Assembly (NCBI GenBank): GCA_963920665.1
Contig: OY987272.1
Span: 10,173,001-10,237,000 of the forward strand
DNA from: Straminergon stramineum
Taxonomy: Eukaryota > Streptophyta > Bryopsida > Hypnales > Calliergonaceae
Length of the DNA: 64,000 nt
Direction: 5' to 3'
The first letter of the stretch is position 1; each line of letters starts with the position of its first letter. The position numbers were made by a program, and so were the translations under genes. The notes below the pieces were generated by a model. It was not told the origin of the DNA. It did no database searches and was given only the letters and a program-made list of their open reading frames with translations. Of this stretch, positions 1 through 13,076 are shown one piece after another.

Positions 1-2477
1 TAGTTAAGAAAATTAATGTGTTAGGGAGTTTGGTTATAAAAAAAATTCAGGTTTAGAACTCTCTCTCTCTCTTGTTGTTTTTCTCTCTATTTTGGTGTGT
101 GAGATTTTTGAGAGCAATTTTGTGATTTATGAGCGTTTTAAGTATTAAGTGTTAGAGATTAGGGTAGGGAAAAACTAGAAACAATTTGTCTAGTAGGTTT
201 CACCATTTTATAGAAGAAAATCGTTGAAAATTGAGTTCTCTTAGATTATATTGGAAGTTGGTTTGGAATTGATGAGAGAAAATTAGGGTTTTTTTGGTGA
301 ATTGGTGAAGGATGTTTGGTGAAGAATTTTCAAGGTTGGGTTTGGGAAAAATGACTAAGTTTACTTGATTGATGAGCATGAAAATTGGAGAATTTTCAAA
401 GGTTTTCTTTTAGTCTTATGCTTAGAATGAACTCACTTTTGGGGGTGATGATAGCTAGCGTAAACTTGCCATTTAACGCACACATCCAAAAACCACACAA
501 CAATTGTTGCCATTTATTGTATACTAACCACATGATGCAACTACTGATTCAATTGCCATGAGAACAAAGTTTTGTATCACTACTCAATGACCGCACATGA
601 AGGGTTGCAAGGAATTTTTAATTAGATTTTAGCTCCATCGCCTTTAGATTGCAATAAAATTTGTAGGAATAAATCTTTTTGCATTATGTTTCTTGAAGGT
701 GAATCTTAACATGACATCTAATGATCACACCAAATTTCAAAACATGCAAGTCTCTATATTTATGTGGAGAAAGATTTGAATATTGTGCGTGTGGAGATTG
801 GCAAGTTTATAATAGGTTAAAGTGGAGTAACAATAAATATAGTAGGATTGGGTTGCGATTTTTGAAGAAATACTTAGTCCTCTAGAATGTTAATTATAAA
901 ATGCCTTATTCTTGCAATGATTACATAGATCAATGAAGATGCTTGAATTACTCTTGGCTTGAAAAGTTAAGAGTGTGATTTTTGAAAGAAGGGGTGGCAA
1001 AGTTCTCCACAAATGACACTTAGAGTCAAATTGCATGATTTGAATGCCTAAAAATGATGCATGAATAGGGGACTAATTTCAGTCGGGTTTTAGGACAAGT
1101 ATGGAAGCATTGCCCAAATTAGGTGGAAATTAGGGTTGGGGGTGTTTGAATGATCAAATGGGAGAAACATGTTAATTTGCCTTACAAGATACACATTTAG
1201 GTGATTTTGGGTATTGTCAATTTCCACCTAAGTCTTTTGATTAAAAAATGACCAAAATATTATTGTAGTCTATTGCTTGGAAGGCAACTAGTTGAGAGTT
1301 CCGTACACTCCCCATTGGTCAACTCTAAGTTGTTTTTTCCCAATGCAATGAAAAACTCTTATAGAATTGGTATGTTTACTGGGAGGGAGTGTTTTGATCT
1401 AATTTATGGTGCAAGTTGTTTGAATATGTCTTTTGTAGGTTTCTTGGAGCGTATTTGAGGAGCTTTGGATATTTTCTATTATTTTTCTATTTCATTTTCA
1501 TATTTTCTTTTGTAGAGGGCATTTTGTAGATATACTTATATATGTAGTTATGTACTAAAAAGTATGTGAACATCCAAAGGGTTACCCTACTATTGTTTGG
1601 TGGGATGCTCTTGTTTGTTGTTTTAGTTGCTTTCTTTATTAGTTGTTTTCTCGTATTACGATGAGGCTAGATTTATGACCAATGTGACCTTGTATGTTGT
1701 TTGAAATTAGGTTTGGAAGAAGTGATGCTCCAAAGCCTTATGAGCTTGTGTTTGTGGGTGGAATCCAATAGGTTGCCCTTAATCCTTACTTATCATATCT
1801 TTTTTGTGGTTGTATATGAGCATTTATTTACCCACCATTGATAAATTCACAAGCACAATCAAGTTCTTGTTTCAATTGTATTTTTTAAACTAATTGGATG
1901 CCTATGTGTGGTCCATTGTGACTTCTAAGAATGGATATTTCTTTTGTGCCTAAGTATGCACAAACATACTAGTAGAACAAAGGTAGTTCAATTTAAATGC
2001 AAGAAATGATATTAATAGCAGAATTCATTAGGCCGTTGTGAACTTGTGATTCCTAGTGAAATTAGAGATGGTTCAAATTTAACCACTCCAAATTGTAGAT
2101 AATTTAATGCACCTTCCGAAAACATAAGACACAACCCAATCCAACTTTCTTAGCAATAGTTATGAGAGAATGAAGTTTAGCCTTTAAAAGGGTTATTAAA
2201 ACTAACTTCATCCACATCTTCATACTAGTTTCCTATATTGATTTGCTTTGAAATTCAGTAGACTTGCTAAAGATGTTGATTACCTCCTAAAATCCAAGTT
2301 TGAATTTGGTTGATTGATTCCTCTAACTTTTCATCCAATTCCTTGCCAAAACTTCATCCTTCTATATCTTATGGAGGTTTGGGCCTTTTCAAAAGTTTAA
2401 GGTATATTTGGACTCTTTTCAATTTTCTCTAAGAGTTTATGTTCTTAACTTCATTAAGAAAATTCTAAGGTCTCAAC
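1..2477. other. AT-rich gene-free tract
   Basis: I see no supportable gene here. The sequence is AT-rich with only short spurious frames. A short CT microsatellite lies at about 59-72. No protein motif was recognised on either strand. Confidence 0.5.
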
Positions 2478-2764
2478 AAGGTTGTGAGTTTTGCACCCCG
2501 TGGTGCAACTATGGAAATAAAATGAAAATTAAAAAAAATTAATTTCTATTTTTTAAAACTTGGAATCTGATGTGGCACTACTAGTGCCACATCAGCACCA
2601 CATCAAATTGACTATTTAAAGTTTTTTTTTACTATTTAAAATTTTTTTTAATTAAAAATTTTAAGTTTTAAAAAATAATTTAAATTATTTCTTATTTTTT
2701 AATATTTTTTATTTTTTCTATATTTGCACCGCTGGGGTGCCGAAAATCTAAAACTTGCAACCTT
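2478..2764. mobile_element. MITE-like element with palindromic core
   Basis: The ends are inverted: it begins AAGGTTGTGAGTTTTGCACC and ends with the imperfect complement (GGTGC, an insertion, AACTTGCAACCTT). A near-perfect palindrome lies at 2571-2597 (12-base arms, TGATGTGGCACT, around 3 bases). The rest is A/T runs. There is no coding capacity. This is a non-autonomous DNA-transposon-like unit of uncertain superfamily. Confidence 0.55.
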
Positions 2765-2872
2765 CCCTTGACCTCAAAAGTCTCCTAATGCTTACTTTGA
2801 CTCACCTTAGTTCTTAAGCCTCTACAAATAGTCCTAACTTTTTCCTATTTTTAAAAATTTTATGTTTGTTCC

Positions 2873-4248
2873 TTAACCCCTCATCGCTGAAGGGGAGGAA
2901 AAGTGTCCTCACATTGTCTGGCAGTCAAATTCAAAGTGTTGTTACTTTAGCATCTAACGTTTGAATTCAATAAAACTTGTTGGGAAAGTTGCACATATTA
3001 GTCTGGTTTCACTGTTAAATTTTTCAAATTAATACAAGATGTATAGAGTTTTTGAGAGCCCTTTGAAGTTCACAGGTTCAATTTGAGTTCACCACATTGC
3101 ATTCTGATGGCTACAACTTTATGGCCTTGTAACGTTTTCAGAAAATGTTTTTCTCAATATAATTTGTTGAATTTTGTTCTTCTTAAGGTCTAGTTATTGT
3201 GGTAAAATTTTCATGTAAATCCAAGTTGTTTTGAATGTTTGGGAGCAATTCAAAGTTCAAAATCCAGACACTTTTGCATTACAATGAACTTCCGTAGCTT
3301 ATAACTTCTTCATACATGGTCCGTTTTCAATCATTTTTGTTGAAAAAGTTTTGCATACTAAGGGAGCCAACCCATTTTTGACCACTTACGCAGATACACA
3401 TACCTACAAGGGAGGTGTCAGCAATGGGGAAATTTTTCCATGAGTAGAAATAGAGTTCATAAGGTTTCTATAATTTTTTAGATTTTTTTTCTTCAAAAAT
3501 TAATTACTATGAATTTTTTAGCTGAAGATTCTATTCTACCCACTTTGGTCATATAGACCTTATTTTCGACCAAGGGTTGGTTACAAAATCCAACAAGGGT
3601 TGGTTCCAATTTTGAGAGTCTTGTAGCCAATCATAATGCACTACAACTGCCCGGGAATTGTGCTAGCATTAATTGTTGCTAATCACCTCTTAATTGAAAT
3701 TACTCCACCCTACTTTGCGAGACTGGGTCCATGATTAGTAATGGGTCCACTCCCTTAGTCTAGTTTGTGTGGTTAAAATTTCATATTAACCCAAGAGATA
3801 ATGAATGATTGAGAAGCATTTTAGTAGAGGGAGATTCATCCATAGATGTGATTTTTTGCTACTTTTTTCATTGTTTTTTGACATTTCAAAACAATAGTGC
3901 ATTTACAATGAGTCAATTGAATGATATTTTTTTAACCAAAGTCTTTGTCTTTTGGTTTTGATTCACTTAGTAGTTAAAAGTTTTTTCATTTCGGTAGGTT
4001 TAGAAATCAAATTTCACCTACAAATGTGTTTTAAAGAAAATTTCAGCTTCTTTTTTCAAGACTAAAACATTATAATCATTCAATCTATACGGTCAAATCA
4101 CCCCAAATTTTTTTCACACTATCTACAACATGCACACTACAAGATTGTACAATTGAGATTTTCATACTTCACTGAAATTTAGACTTATAGCACTTGAAAA
4201 GCAAGGATGCTTTTATACATGTTTGGACTTTGGGTGCTAGGGAGTTAA
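2873..4248. mobile_element. TTAA-flanked TIR element T1 (holds nested MITE)
   Basis: The unit starts TTAACCCCTCA and ends with a decayed complement (CTAGGGAGTTAA). Its interior matches, in opposite orientation, the element at 34361-35326, including the passages on tripled 'fails to grow' type AT-rich stretches near 3180-3350 and 3760-4200. It is longer than that copy because a second element is inserted at 3361-3755. There is no open reading frame of note, so it is non-autonomous. Confidence 0.65.
3361..3755. mobile_element. TA-flanked MITE (family S) nested in T1
   Basis: The inserted unit begins AGGGAGCCAACCCATTTTTG and ends with the complement (AATGGGTCCACTCCCT). TA is found on both sides (3359-3360 and 3756-3757). 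Removing the unit and one TA restores GCATACTAGTCTAG, which agrees with the uninterrupted site in the related element near 34850. The interior is related to 28332-28709. A TA target duplication fits the Tc1/mariner (Stowaway-type) group. Confidence 0.75.
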
Positions 4249-6968
4249 AGGGTTTAATTTAAGCTTTCCAAAATGATAAAGCACTTCCAATTTGGACTTT
4301 CCTAGTGAAAGTTAGGGATGGGTGAAATTTAACCACTAATCGGTACTTCAAACTTCATTTGTTATTTACTATTAATCTACAACTTCAAATTAATTTTTAA
4401 ATTAATTTTTAGAGTCTTATCCACTATAGCTTCTTAAGTTTCATTCTTATTCTTTTTAGTTGAACTTTAATAAGTTTCATTCATCCTACCTTCTAAATTT
4501 CATCCACTAAATTCTTATTTGTTTTGACTCTGATTTCTACTTATTTTATGTTTTGGTTTTTGCTACAAGGTTCTAAGCTCAAACTTGACTTGGACCCTAG
4601 TCCTAATGGTTTGACTTGCTCCTAGGCCTTCGCACTAATTTACACTTGCTAGTAAATCAATTTTAATGACAAAGAGGGATTTAGTGGCCCACCTTCAATT
4701 CGACATCACCAGTTAGGTTCTCATTATTCCTCTTACATCATTGATTATGGTAGTTGACCTTCCCAATTACTAACCCTCCAAATCCCAATGTATGATTTTA
4801 ATGATACATGCTTCTATTCTTAGTTGAACTATCCTAATGGCTATCTAATCCCCATTCTAATGGTTCAAAAAGCTTCATGAGATTTTCCTAAACCTCTATC
4901 TAATCTACTTGTCTTCTTTCAACATCACTTCATCAATATAGGCCTAAGCAACCAAGTAAAACAAATGAGGGATGTTTTGAGAGGAGAATGAGTGCCCTTT
5001 TATACTATTCTAAGGGCACCCACCTCCTCTCATTTGCTATGTGGTAATCTTATCACTTAAGATTTTCATTATAGTTTGTCAATTTTGACTTTATATGTTG
5101 ATCCAAAACTCTAATTTTTGGAGAAAGACTCTAAATCACAAATGGATTGCACCATTAGTTTCAAAAGGCCATACACAATTCATGTCAACTTCCACCCATT
5201 TCCTAACTCAAAAATCTCATCAAAACCTAACACCAACTTAAATAACTAGAATAGACTCTATAATAAGTATGGAGGGTGTTAAAAAAGATTTATATTCGAC
5301 CTCATTCCGCTTTCATATATTCCTGCAATGTTAGTCAATTCCGCTATAATCTTTAATTTTATTGGTGGTTAGAGAATCTTGTAGGTTCGGGTACTTTTGG
5401 CTATTAGAATGTCTTAAAAAATTTCAAAGCACCTTATTAACATAAAATAAGATAGTGTAATTTTTAGTGAGATTTTACAACCACCTAGGTAATTTCAAGG
5501 ATTTTCTTACCATAGGTTTTGACAATTGACTGTCTAAAAGAACATCTTCTAACTGTCAGAAAATTTCAAAAACTTTTTGTGGCACCTTTCATAGTGCACT
5601 TCTACCCCACAGATATAATATCTTTAAAGAATCCAATGCATTTTTGAGAAAATAATTGCAATTTTATATAAAATTTGGTAATGATAACATAAGATTAACA
5701 TTCCCAAAGCACCTAAAATTAATTTCACATAAAGATTGATATTCTACATTCGTCCATAATTTTTTGAAAATCTCAAAATTTCTCATTAATTACACCTAGG
5801 TACAAGAAAATGATTGAAGCAACCATACATTCACTCATCATCTTTTATATATTGAAAAGTGGGGTAGGAAGGAGTGTGGATTCTTGGACAATTTTACAAA
5901 GAATCCTTGCCTACTTTCTAGCATAAAAAAACTAATATTGGTTTTCCAGGAGTTGATAAAATCAAAATGAAAAGAAAATGTCCTAAATAGACATGGAATT
6001 GCCTTCTAACATGGAATCATAAGAGAAAAACAAGGTGATGAGCCGAAAAAATGTGGGAAAAAGTAGAAATGAAACTTATGAGAATTAGAACATATATAGA
6101 AGGAGACTTTTTTATGTTAAGGTGGGCCCCTCCAAATGCACCACTACCCCAAAATTGAAATCATTCAACAATTTGTGTATATCTCCAAAATCATTATATA
6201 CCTATATGGAAGAAATTATTTTAGAGCCTCTACCAAAGAAAACTTTGATCCTTTATAACCTTGTTCATGATTCTCAAGGACTGGGCATTAAGTGGTCAAA
6301 GTAGCCATATAGGTGTGAACAAATGTAGGGGGCCAAAAAAACATTAGGGCGAAAAATTATAATTTGATTGATTGTACTATGACATATGTAAAATGTCATT
6401 GGGTGTATTGTAAATACTATAGGGTGTAGAATAATGGGATGCATGAGGAAAATATTAAACTTAAGATTATTCCCTTATTATTAATTTAGTGGGACAGAAG
6501 TCTCAATTATGGTTTAGGGTTGGCATTTAACCCTACATTTAATTATATTACATTGTCTTTTTATTCTAGATTCTTTCAACTCTAGTGATTTAACTTGCAT
6601 ACCAATGTTGGTTTGAGAATTAAATGAGGGTCATTAGCCTAACACATGCAATTTCTATTGTATTTAGCTCGGACCTTTATTGTGCACAAATGAGTATATA
6701 TTGTATTTACCAACAACTACACACTAGTAAACTACCTTATCAACATTTTTATTGGCCACCAATTAATTTTTAATGAGGCTTATTGTAGGTTCATAACTAC
6801 ATTACATATTAATTAGTAAGGATTCTTGATTTAGCCATTATATGTTTTGAGGGCCATATGAGTTATTTGCCTTGATTTGTATGTAACGAACCAAATTCTC
6901 ACATCAAGCTAGTGCCATGATGGTATGATAGACTTGCCAAAATGCTCAAACCACATACATTATTTCTA
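4249..6968. other. AT-rich gene-free tract
   Basis: No gene is supportable. A modest inverted repeat lies at about 4980-5030 (GAGAGGAG...GTGCCCTT against its complement CTCCTCTC). Short frames here show no recognisable motif. Confidence 0.45.
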
Positions 6969-7061
6969 CTTGCTAATTTACATGTTGATTTCTTTACAAA
7001 GGGTTTTGTATCTCACAAAGAGCTAGGAATGCTTTTAGGCTACATTGTCTCAAAGCTTTGA
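6969..7061 (+). pseudogene. Ty1/copia RNase H C-terminal relic
   Basis: Thirty codons read L-A-N-L-H-V-D-F-F-T-K-G-F and continue to a stop. This resembles the conserved end of Ty1/copia polyproteins (the LADIFTKPL-type motif just before the RNase H terminus). Nothing upstream can be joined to it as reverse transcriptase, so it is a small decayed fragment. The match rests on one motif and is moderate evidence only. Confidence 0.5.
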
Positions 7062-10000
7062 AATAGAACAACTACTTGAATCTTCTCTCTTTAGTTAAGA
7101 CAAGGCTCGCATTTTTAGCCTTTGTTTGTTGTTTCCATGAGCATCATTGTTCTCTAGAAAATAAGCTTGGAATAGAGCATTTTTGTCAAAGATGGCTTCC
7201 ACTCACTTGGTCTACATGAAATTTTTAGGTTTTTCTTGTGTTTTCATTCTTTTTCATATTTGGTTTCTTTATATGTTGACTTCTTGAAATATTTTCTAGT
7301 AAACTTTCCTTGAAAGACAAATAGAATTGGCATCTAACTCAAATTGTTTCATATTTTTTAGAGCTTTGTGAAGTGAAATATGAATTTTTAGACATCAGAG
7401 TACTAAGGAGGTAGGAAGACCCTTAATTGTGAAGCCTAAATCCTACACTCAATTCTGTAATTGTGAGTAGTGCAAAAAGATTGAACGAATATAATATATG
7501 ATATTCATTACAATTGGGAATTACAATTAATGTATGCCCCTTTGTGTATGAACCACATTAGAAAATTACATAATTATAGGGCAAAAAATAAACAACAAAC
7601 AGAAATGATACCCTCCCCCCCATTAAATACTTGGTGTTCACAACTATATCTTAATTTTTTTAAGGACTACATCCCCGATTTATAACTTACATACGGTATC
7701 CAAATGTTGTATTCTTTGGTATGTTGGAACCTTCTTTCACTTACCAATAAGAATATACAAAATTTGACTATCATCATCATCATCATAATAATAACAACTA
7801 GACACAATAGCAAAAAGTGGCAGTTTGGGATGTACCCATATTAGTCTTCACAGAAATGGGGAGAATTGGGGACAAGTGTTTGTTTGTTGTGGACAAATTG
7901 TGAGGGGAACTAATCCACCAGGATACATAATTGGTAACCCTATAAATTAGAGCATGCAAAACTTCAAAATCAAATTCACTATATGCTTCATTTTGACATT
8001 ACACATGAATTAATTGCTAGTTTTATATTTCAAAGATAAAATTGCATATCTTCTATGAGTGATGAGAAGTTAAGATATTTGTTATGAAGTTTTTGGACTT
8101 ATCTAGAACTTTTGCCCAAAAAGTGAAGAAATTTATATTGAATATTCTTGGAAATTCTGAAAATTTCACTATTTGTATTTATTATGGCCTACTACACACA
8201 ACATTTGGTAAATTTTTTTTTTGTGTGTAATTATATAATTCAAAAATAAATAGATCATGCCTAGGTAATAGGCCTATATTTCAATTTGCAATAAAATATT
8301 CAATGTCACAAATTTTCAACAAATTGGTGTAGAAACTTTGATGTGGGTACTCATTTGTTCAACACATCCATCTAGATGACCTCACCCCGGGATGTGACAA
8401 TCTTGTCAAGGATAGCCTAATTATTCTTGGAGGATCCATTTGACTTGGAAAATATTTTAGATCTTTGTTATTGGAACACTCAAGTAACATGAAAAAGAAT
8501 TAGATCTTTATTACTAGAGTACTCAATAGGTTTGCTATATTCATTTTTCTTAGCACAAAGATTTTTCCTATTGGTGAGGTATCAGAATTAGCCAATTAGG
8601 TGTTATTACAATTTTTCTTTATGTGGAAATTTGTACAATACATTAAAATTCCAACCTATATTGCTTTAATTTTAGTGTAATAGGTTATTTCTTACTTTAT
8701 ATCCTATGCATGATAGCATTTTCACCTACTACATGCTGATAGGATTAAGCTAAGACAAACAAACCTCAGCAATTGACTGAAATGTCAAAATCCACAATTC
8801 GATTGCAAATAAATTTAGGAGCTAAGAGGATGAATAGTGAATTTCATTAAAAGGGCAGTATTATGGTAAAATGGTGCATAATATGTTAGGAATTGCATGA
8901 CATTTCATTAAAATGGCATGGAATATGTCAGAAATGGCGGAAAAATATCACCATTTTAATGAAATTCACCATAATTATGAGCACTACATCTGATAAAGTG
9001 TCAATTCTAGGATTTCTATGAAATTGTTTGTCTCATTAAATTTTTGTAATTAATCAGATTTTGTAAACAATCTGTTGCGTTCAATTCTTTTTGAAGCTCA
9101 AGCTTGTGCGTGGATTCGTCACTCGTAGATTCATCAAGCTTGTGGATGCTGTAATTAAGTATACTCCGGAGCACTTTCTAGACCTTTGAACTTGCAAAAT
9201 TAGACTAATTGATGTCAGTTTGATTCATTGCATTTGCCTGAGCTAGGCAACTCTCATTTTAGAAGGCTCTGGTTTCAGTGCGGATGATCGAGTGTTGCAT
9301 CGTTGAAGGATCCATAGCACAGAGATCAATAACAATAACAATAACTCTGTTGAAATGATACTTTTGTAACCATGACTTACTAACAGTTCGCTAAGCTCTG
9401 GATATCGAACCAGCTTGTCCTGACTTTCATTATACAATAATGGTATTCAAGAGTTGTATTTGATGGCCATTTTATCAAAGTCAGTATGATTAGTTGAAAC
9501 TGAGAAATGTTACAATGTCGTGGCAGCACCTAGTTAAGTTGAGGAGATGAACATTGACGACGGGGTTTGACACCCATGAAAATTGAAAAAAATGAGCATT
9601 TAAACCTGCATAATTTACCTTCACAAAGTAACCCGAAATTCAGACTTCAAACAAACAGCTCAATTCCAATGCTATTGTTTGATACGTCCATGCAGGATGC
9701 CAGAATCGAGAATCCTCAAAAACGAAATCGAAAATGTCCGTTGACGGTGTTCATCGTGACCTCAGATACATGCTTTGTGATTCAACTTCAATTTCGTTTA
9801 ATTAGAGCACGTCCATTAAAAATGGCGTGGACAGGTGGTTCTTCAAGCAAGGAAGATGATTTCGGGAGCCGGGAGGAGGGTGGATGCGGGTGGAAAAAAT
9901 CTTAACTTAGAAGTGGAGAATGTTGTGGATGGAATGCAAATTTGCGTATTAATTTGCTCATCTGATTGGCGCAACAAGCTAATGTAACTTTCAATGAAAC

Positions 10001-11111
10001 TGGCGCACGGCACTCTGACTGCCAATTTCATGGATTTGAAGTTATTCATGCTTTCGCTTCTGAGGGCTTGAGGTCGTTGTAGACTTGTCAAGAAGAGTGT
10101 GTACATTATCATTGCTCATTGCAGGCACTTACAGACTTTGCAATTCATATTCCTCGTGAGCCATTGAATCCCAGTATCCAGCCAGTGCAACAAATTCGAG
10201 TGTAAGCCCTGTTTTTATAATTTTAAAATAGGAACCAAGTGTTGGATGCTGTGAATCAATACCTGTAATCAAAAGTTTCAGTTTAAAGTTATTACAAATA
10301 CAACTGTGCATATCAGAATGTTGCTTTAGTTGAACACGGTTAGTAATCAAATTATCCCGCTATGAATTTTCACAGTTCAGACTCCGGAGACTGCACACCC
10401 TTTGAGCTCTACGAACTTACTGGGCTGATTTTGGTTATTTGGAAATCAATTAAGTTGGGCATCTCAAGGTCATTAATCTTTCATTCTCCTTTGTTTGGTC
10501 ATTTCTAGATTGGTATATGCATATATTTATGTACTAGCCAAACCTATATAATCCTATATAAAAGCACAAGGCAGGTAAGAGACAAGGGAAAATGTATGGA
10601 TGATGAATCATAGGAATGCTCATTGCACTCTAGGTTTCCATCGTGGATGAAATAATTGGACGATGTTTCTCTAGGGTGAAAATGTGACAGATTTTGTGAT
10701 AAGGGTTGTGACATTGTGTACTTAGTATAATAGATATACACTTTGTTATATTTCATACAATTCAATGAGGTTCAAAATAGTATGCAACCAGACCAAAGTT
10801 ATTATTAAAAAAAACTAATAAAGAATAGAAAATTTGCATACTATGGTGTAAGCTCTCTAAGGAAACAAACTGTTGGAAATTGAAACGCATGTCCCTAAAG
10901 AAAGACAATTGTTATATATTTACCCAAACGTAGGGCATTCAATCAATGTAGAATGGCAACATGTAGTCAAGTCTACCTTAAAAAAGATGCACTGAGGATA
11001 GCATTTGCTACCTAATCCTTCATGGCTTCAATAGTAGAATTATCCCCAACATATTCTTCATTCACTAGTCATATGACCATATTTACTCTTCTTCTATGGC
11101 AATGTTCTAGT
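7062..11111. other. Intergenic, no recognised gene
   Basis: Mostly AT-rich, with a CAT microsatellite at about 7771-7787. Between about 9060 and 10420 base composition is less AT-rich and several short frames overlap on both strands (for example 9567-9905 plus and 9843-10112 minus), but I recognise no domain or exon pattern. A small inverted repeat (about 8838-8856 against 8953-8972, TGAATTTCATTAAAA type arms) is present. Confidence 0.4.
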
Positions 11112-11282
11112 ATTAAAGAAAATTTGGGGGCGAGATCTTGAAGGTTGTTTGACTTTCGGCAACGATACAAATACAACAAAAGCAAGATTATAAAATTAAT
11201 GTTTTTTTATTCTTGCTTTTGTTGTATTTGCATCACTACCGAAAGTCAAACAACCCTCTAGAGACTCTAGATTTCCTTTAAT
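11112..11282. repeat. Foldback element / long hairpin
   Basis: The two halves are near-complementary from end to end (ATTAAAG...CTTTAAT outermost). The inner arms start GGTTGTTTGACTTTCGG at 11143 and match about 45 bases with few mismatches to the complement of 11211-11256. The loop is a short AT-rich segment. It may be a foldback MITE, and its stem is long enough to give a hairpin RNA if transcribed. Confidence 0.7.
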
Positions 11283-11799
11283 GTGTTGAATTTTGAAATC
11301 AATTATTGTGATGTTAGAAACTTTTAGATGTTATAAGAAGGGGATGCCATTAGATGTGCCCTTCAAGCATGGGTGGGTTGGATCTGGTGGTCCTATTGCC
11401 TTGGTACAATTGGCTTAAGAATTTGGCTTGGTAAGATTTTTACTTTAGATTACAACACCACATTAGAGGGGATTTGAGGTCTCTAGAGGGTTGTTTCAAC
11501 TAGGTTCCCATCCCCGTCCTCCTCAAAAATTTCAAAAGTTCCTACTTTTGGGATCCTCTATGGAAAGTTCAAGAGCACTTTGCAAGAACATTGATGACTA
11601 GTGGGTTGATAGGCCACAATTGCCATGCTCTTCTTGAACCACCAATTAATTAAACTTTGGCACTTTAAAATATTACTTATCAAAAATTGGCTTTACATTC
11701 AAAGAAATTAGCCAATTCTCATATCTATGAATTATAGATTCAAGTGCCTCCTAATGTGAGTGTGAAGGGAGGAAAAGACAAGCTATTAATGCAAATGTA

Positions 11800-11822
11800 T
11801 GTAGTAGTAGTAGTAGTAGTAG
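11800..11822. repeat. TAG trinucleotide microsatellite
   Basis: A run of about seven GTA/TAG units in otherwise AT-rich non-coding sequence. Confidence 0.85.
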
Positions 11823-11870
11823 GTAACACAATCAATATGGGGGATATAAATTAGGATGAATAGGATTTTA

Positions 11871-12250
11871 ACCACTCATATCTTAATCAAATGCAAAATT
11901 TTTGTTCAAAGTAAAATTTCAGACCTCATCTAAGTATAGTAGAATAGCTTTTCTCAAAAAACTTTGGACTAGGAAAAGTTGTTAAATCAATTTAAGTTTC
12001 ATCTCCAATAAATCATTTGTGATTTTGAGCCTCCAATAAAAAATTATGGAAAAAATTCAAAGAGGGGTTGGAAGGAACAATTATTTTTGAACAATTTGAG
12101 ACATCCTCTTTGAAGTTTGTCCATAATTGATTTTCCAACTTTCTTAACTAGTTCAAAGTTTTTTGAAAAAAGCTATTGTACAGTATGATGCCTAAATAAG
12201 GTCTGAAATTCCACTTCAAATACAATTCCAAAGTTTTAACTAGGAGTAGT
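11871..12250. repeat. Foldback MITE with ~115-base arms
   Basis: The left arm (about 11871-11985) and the right arm (about 12138-12250) are inverted copies. Shared blocks include AATTTCAGACCT and CAAAAAACTTTG. The arms are diverged and the centre is unique. There is no coding potential. This looks like an old foldback-type non-autonomous element. Confidence 0.6.
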
Positions 12251-13040
12251 CAAGCTCTCATCTTCAAATTATCCCATAGCCTTTGGGGATTCATGATGGG
12301 CAATGCATTTCACTATAAAAACAACCTCTCCATCCTTCAATCTCTCAAAATTTCATAGAATTCATTCCTTCATTTGGCCATCAAAAAACTTCTTGATGGT
12401 CGATGGTCAAATGATAGATAGGAGAACTGATTTCATGGATTGATAATGGATTTTCTATATTCTCCTTCATTTTTAATTAATTGACCTTGATGTTGCTATC
12501 CGCATACAATAACTTTCTTGTCCAATGTGATAGGGTCCAAACACATTGGATTTGTTCTCACAACAACCTCCAACAAAGGTGGACTTAAGAGAACATCTTG
12601 GGAACTCGTAGTCTTCTAATGCCTTCAAATCCTTTCTAATTATGGAAGGGGATCCAACTCAAAGTTTTAAAGTAACAACATTAGCATAAAAGGCTCTAAT
12701 ACTTGGTTGGAGTCTACTATGAAGGATTTGAGTGCGATGATGGGTGAAAGATTTATGCAAGGATTTATGATGCCAAAGTTTGGATGTTGAGGCACCTACA
12801 CTTGAATATACTTGATGACTTGGTGGGAATGATTGCAAAAAACACATGTACTATTCATGTCACACATTTATTGCAATATTAGTTTTTGGTCATAACTCTA
12901 GATTCAAAAGTTTGCTTTAATTCAACACTTTTATAGAACACAACACAAAACCCTTCCTATCAATGCTTCTTCAATATAGAAATTACTTACAATATATAAT
13001 CTTGCATACAAGTGCATCCCAAACCTTTAAAACACCAAGA

Positions 13041-13076
<36 letters not shown>

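Noticed and set aside
9567..9905. 112-residue plus-strand frame, and an overlapping 89-residue minus frame
   Set aside because: No domain, no splice partner and biased composition; treated as chance in a less AT-rich block.
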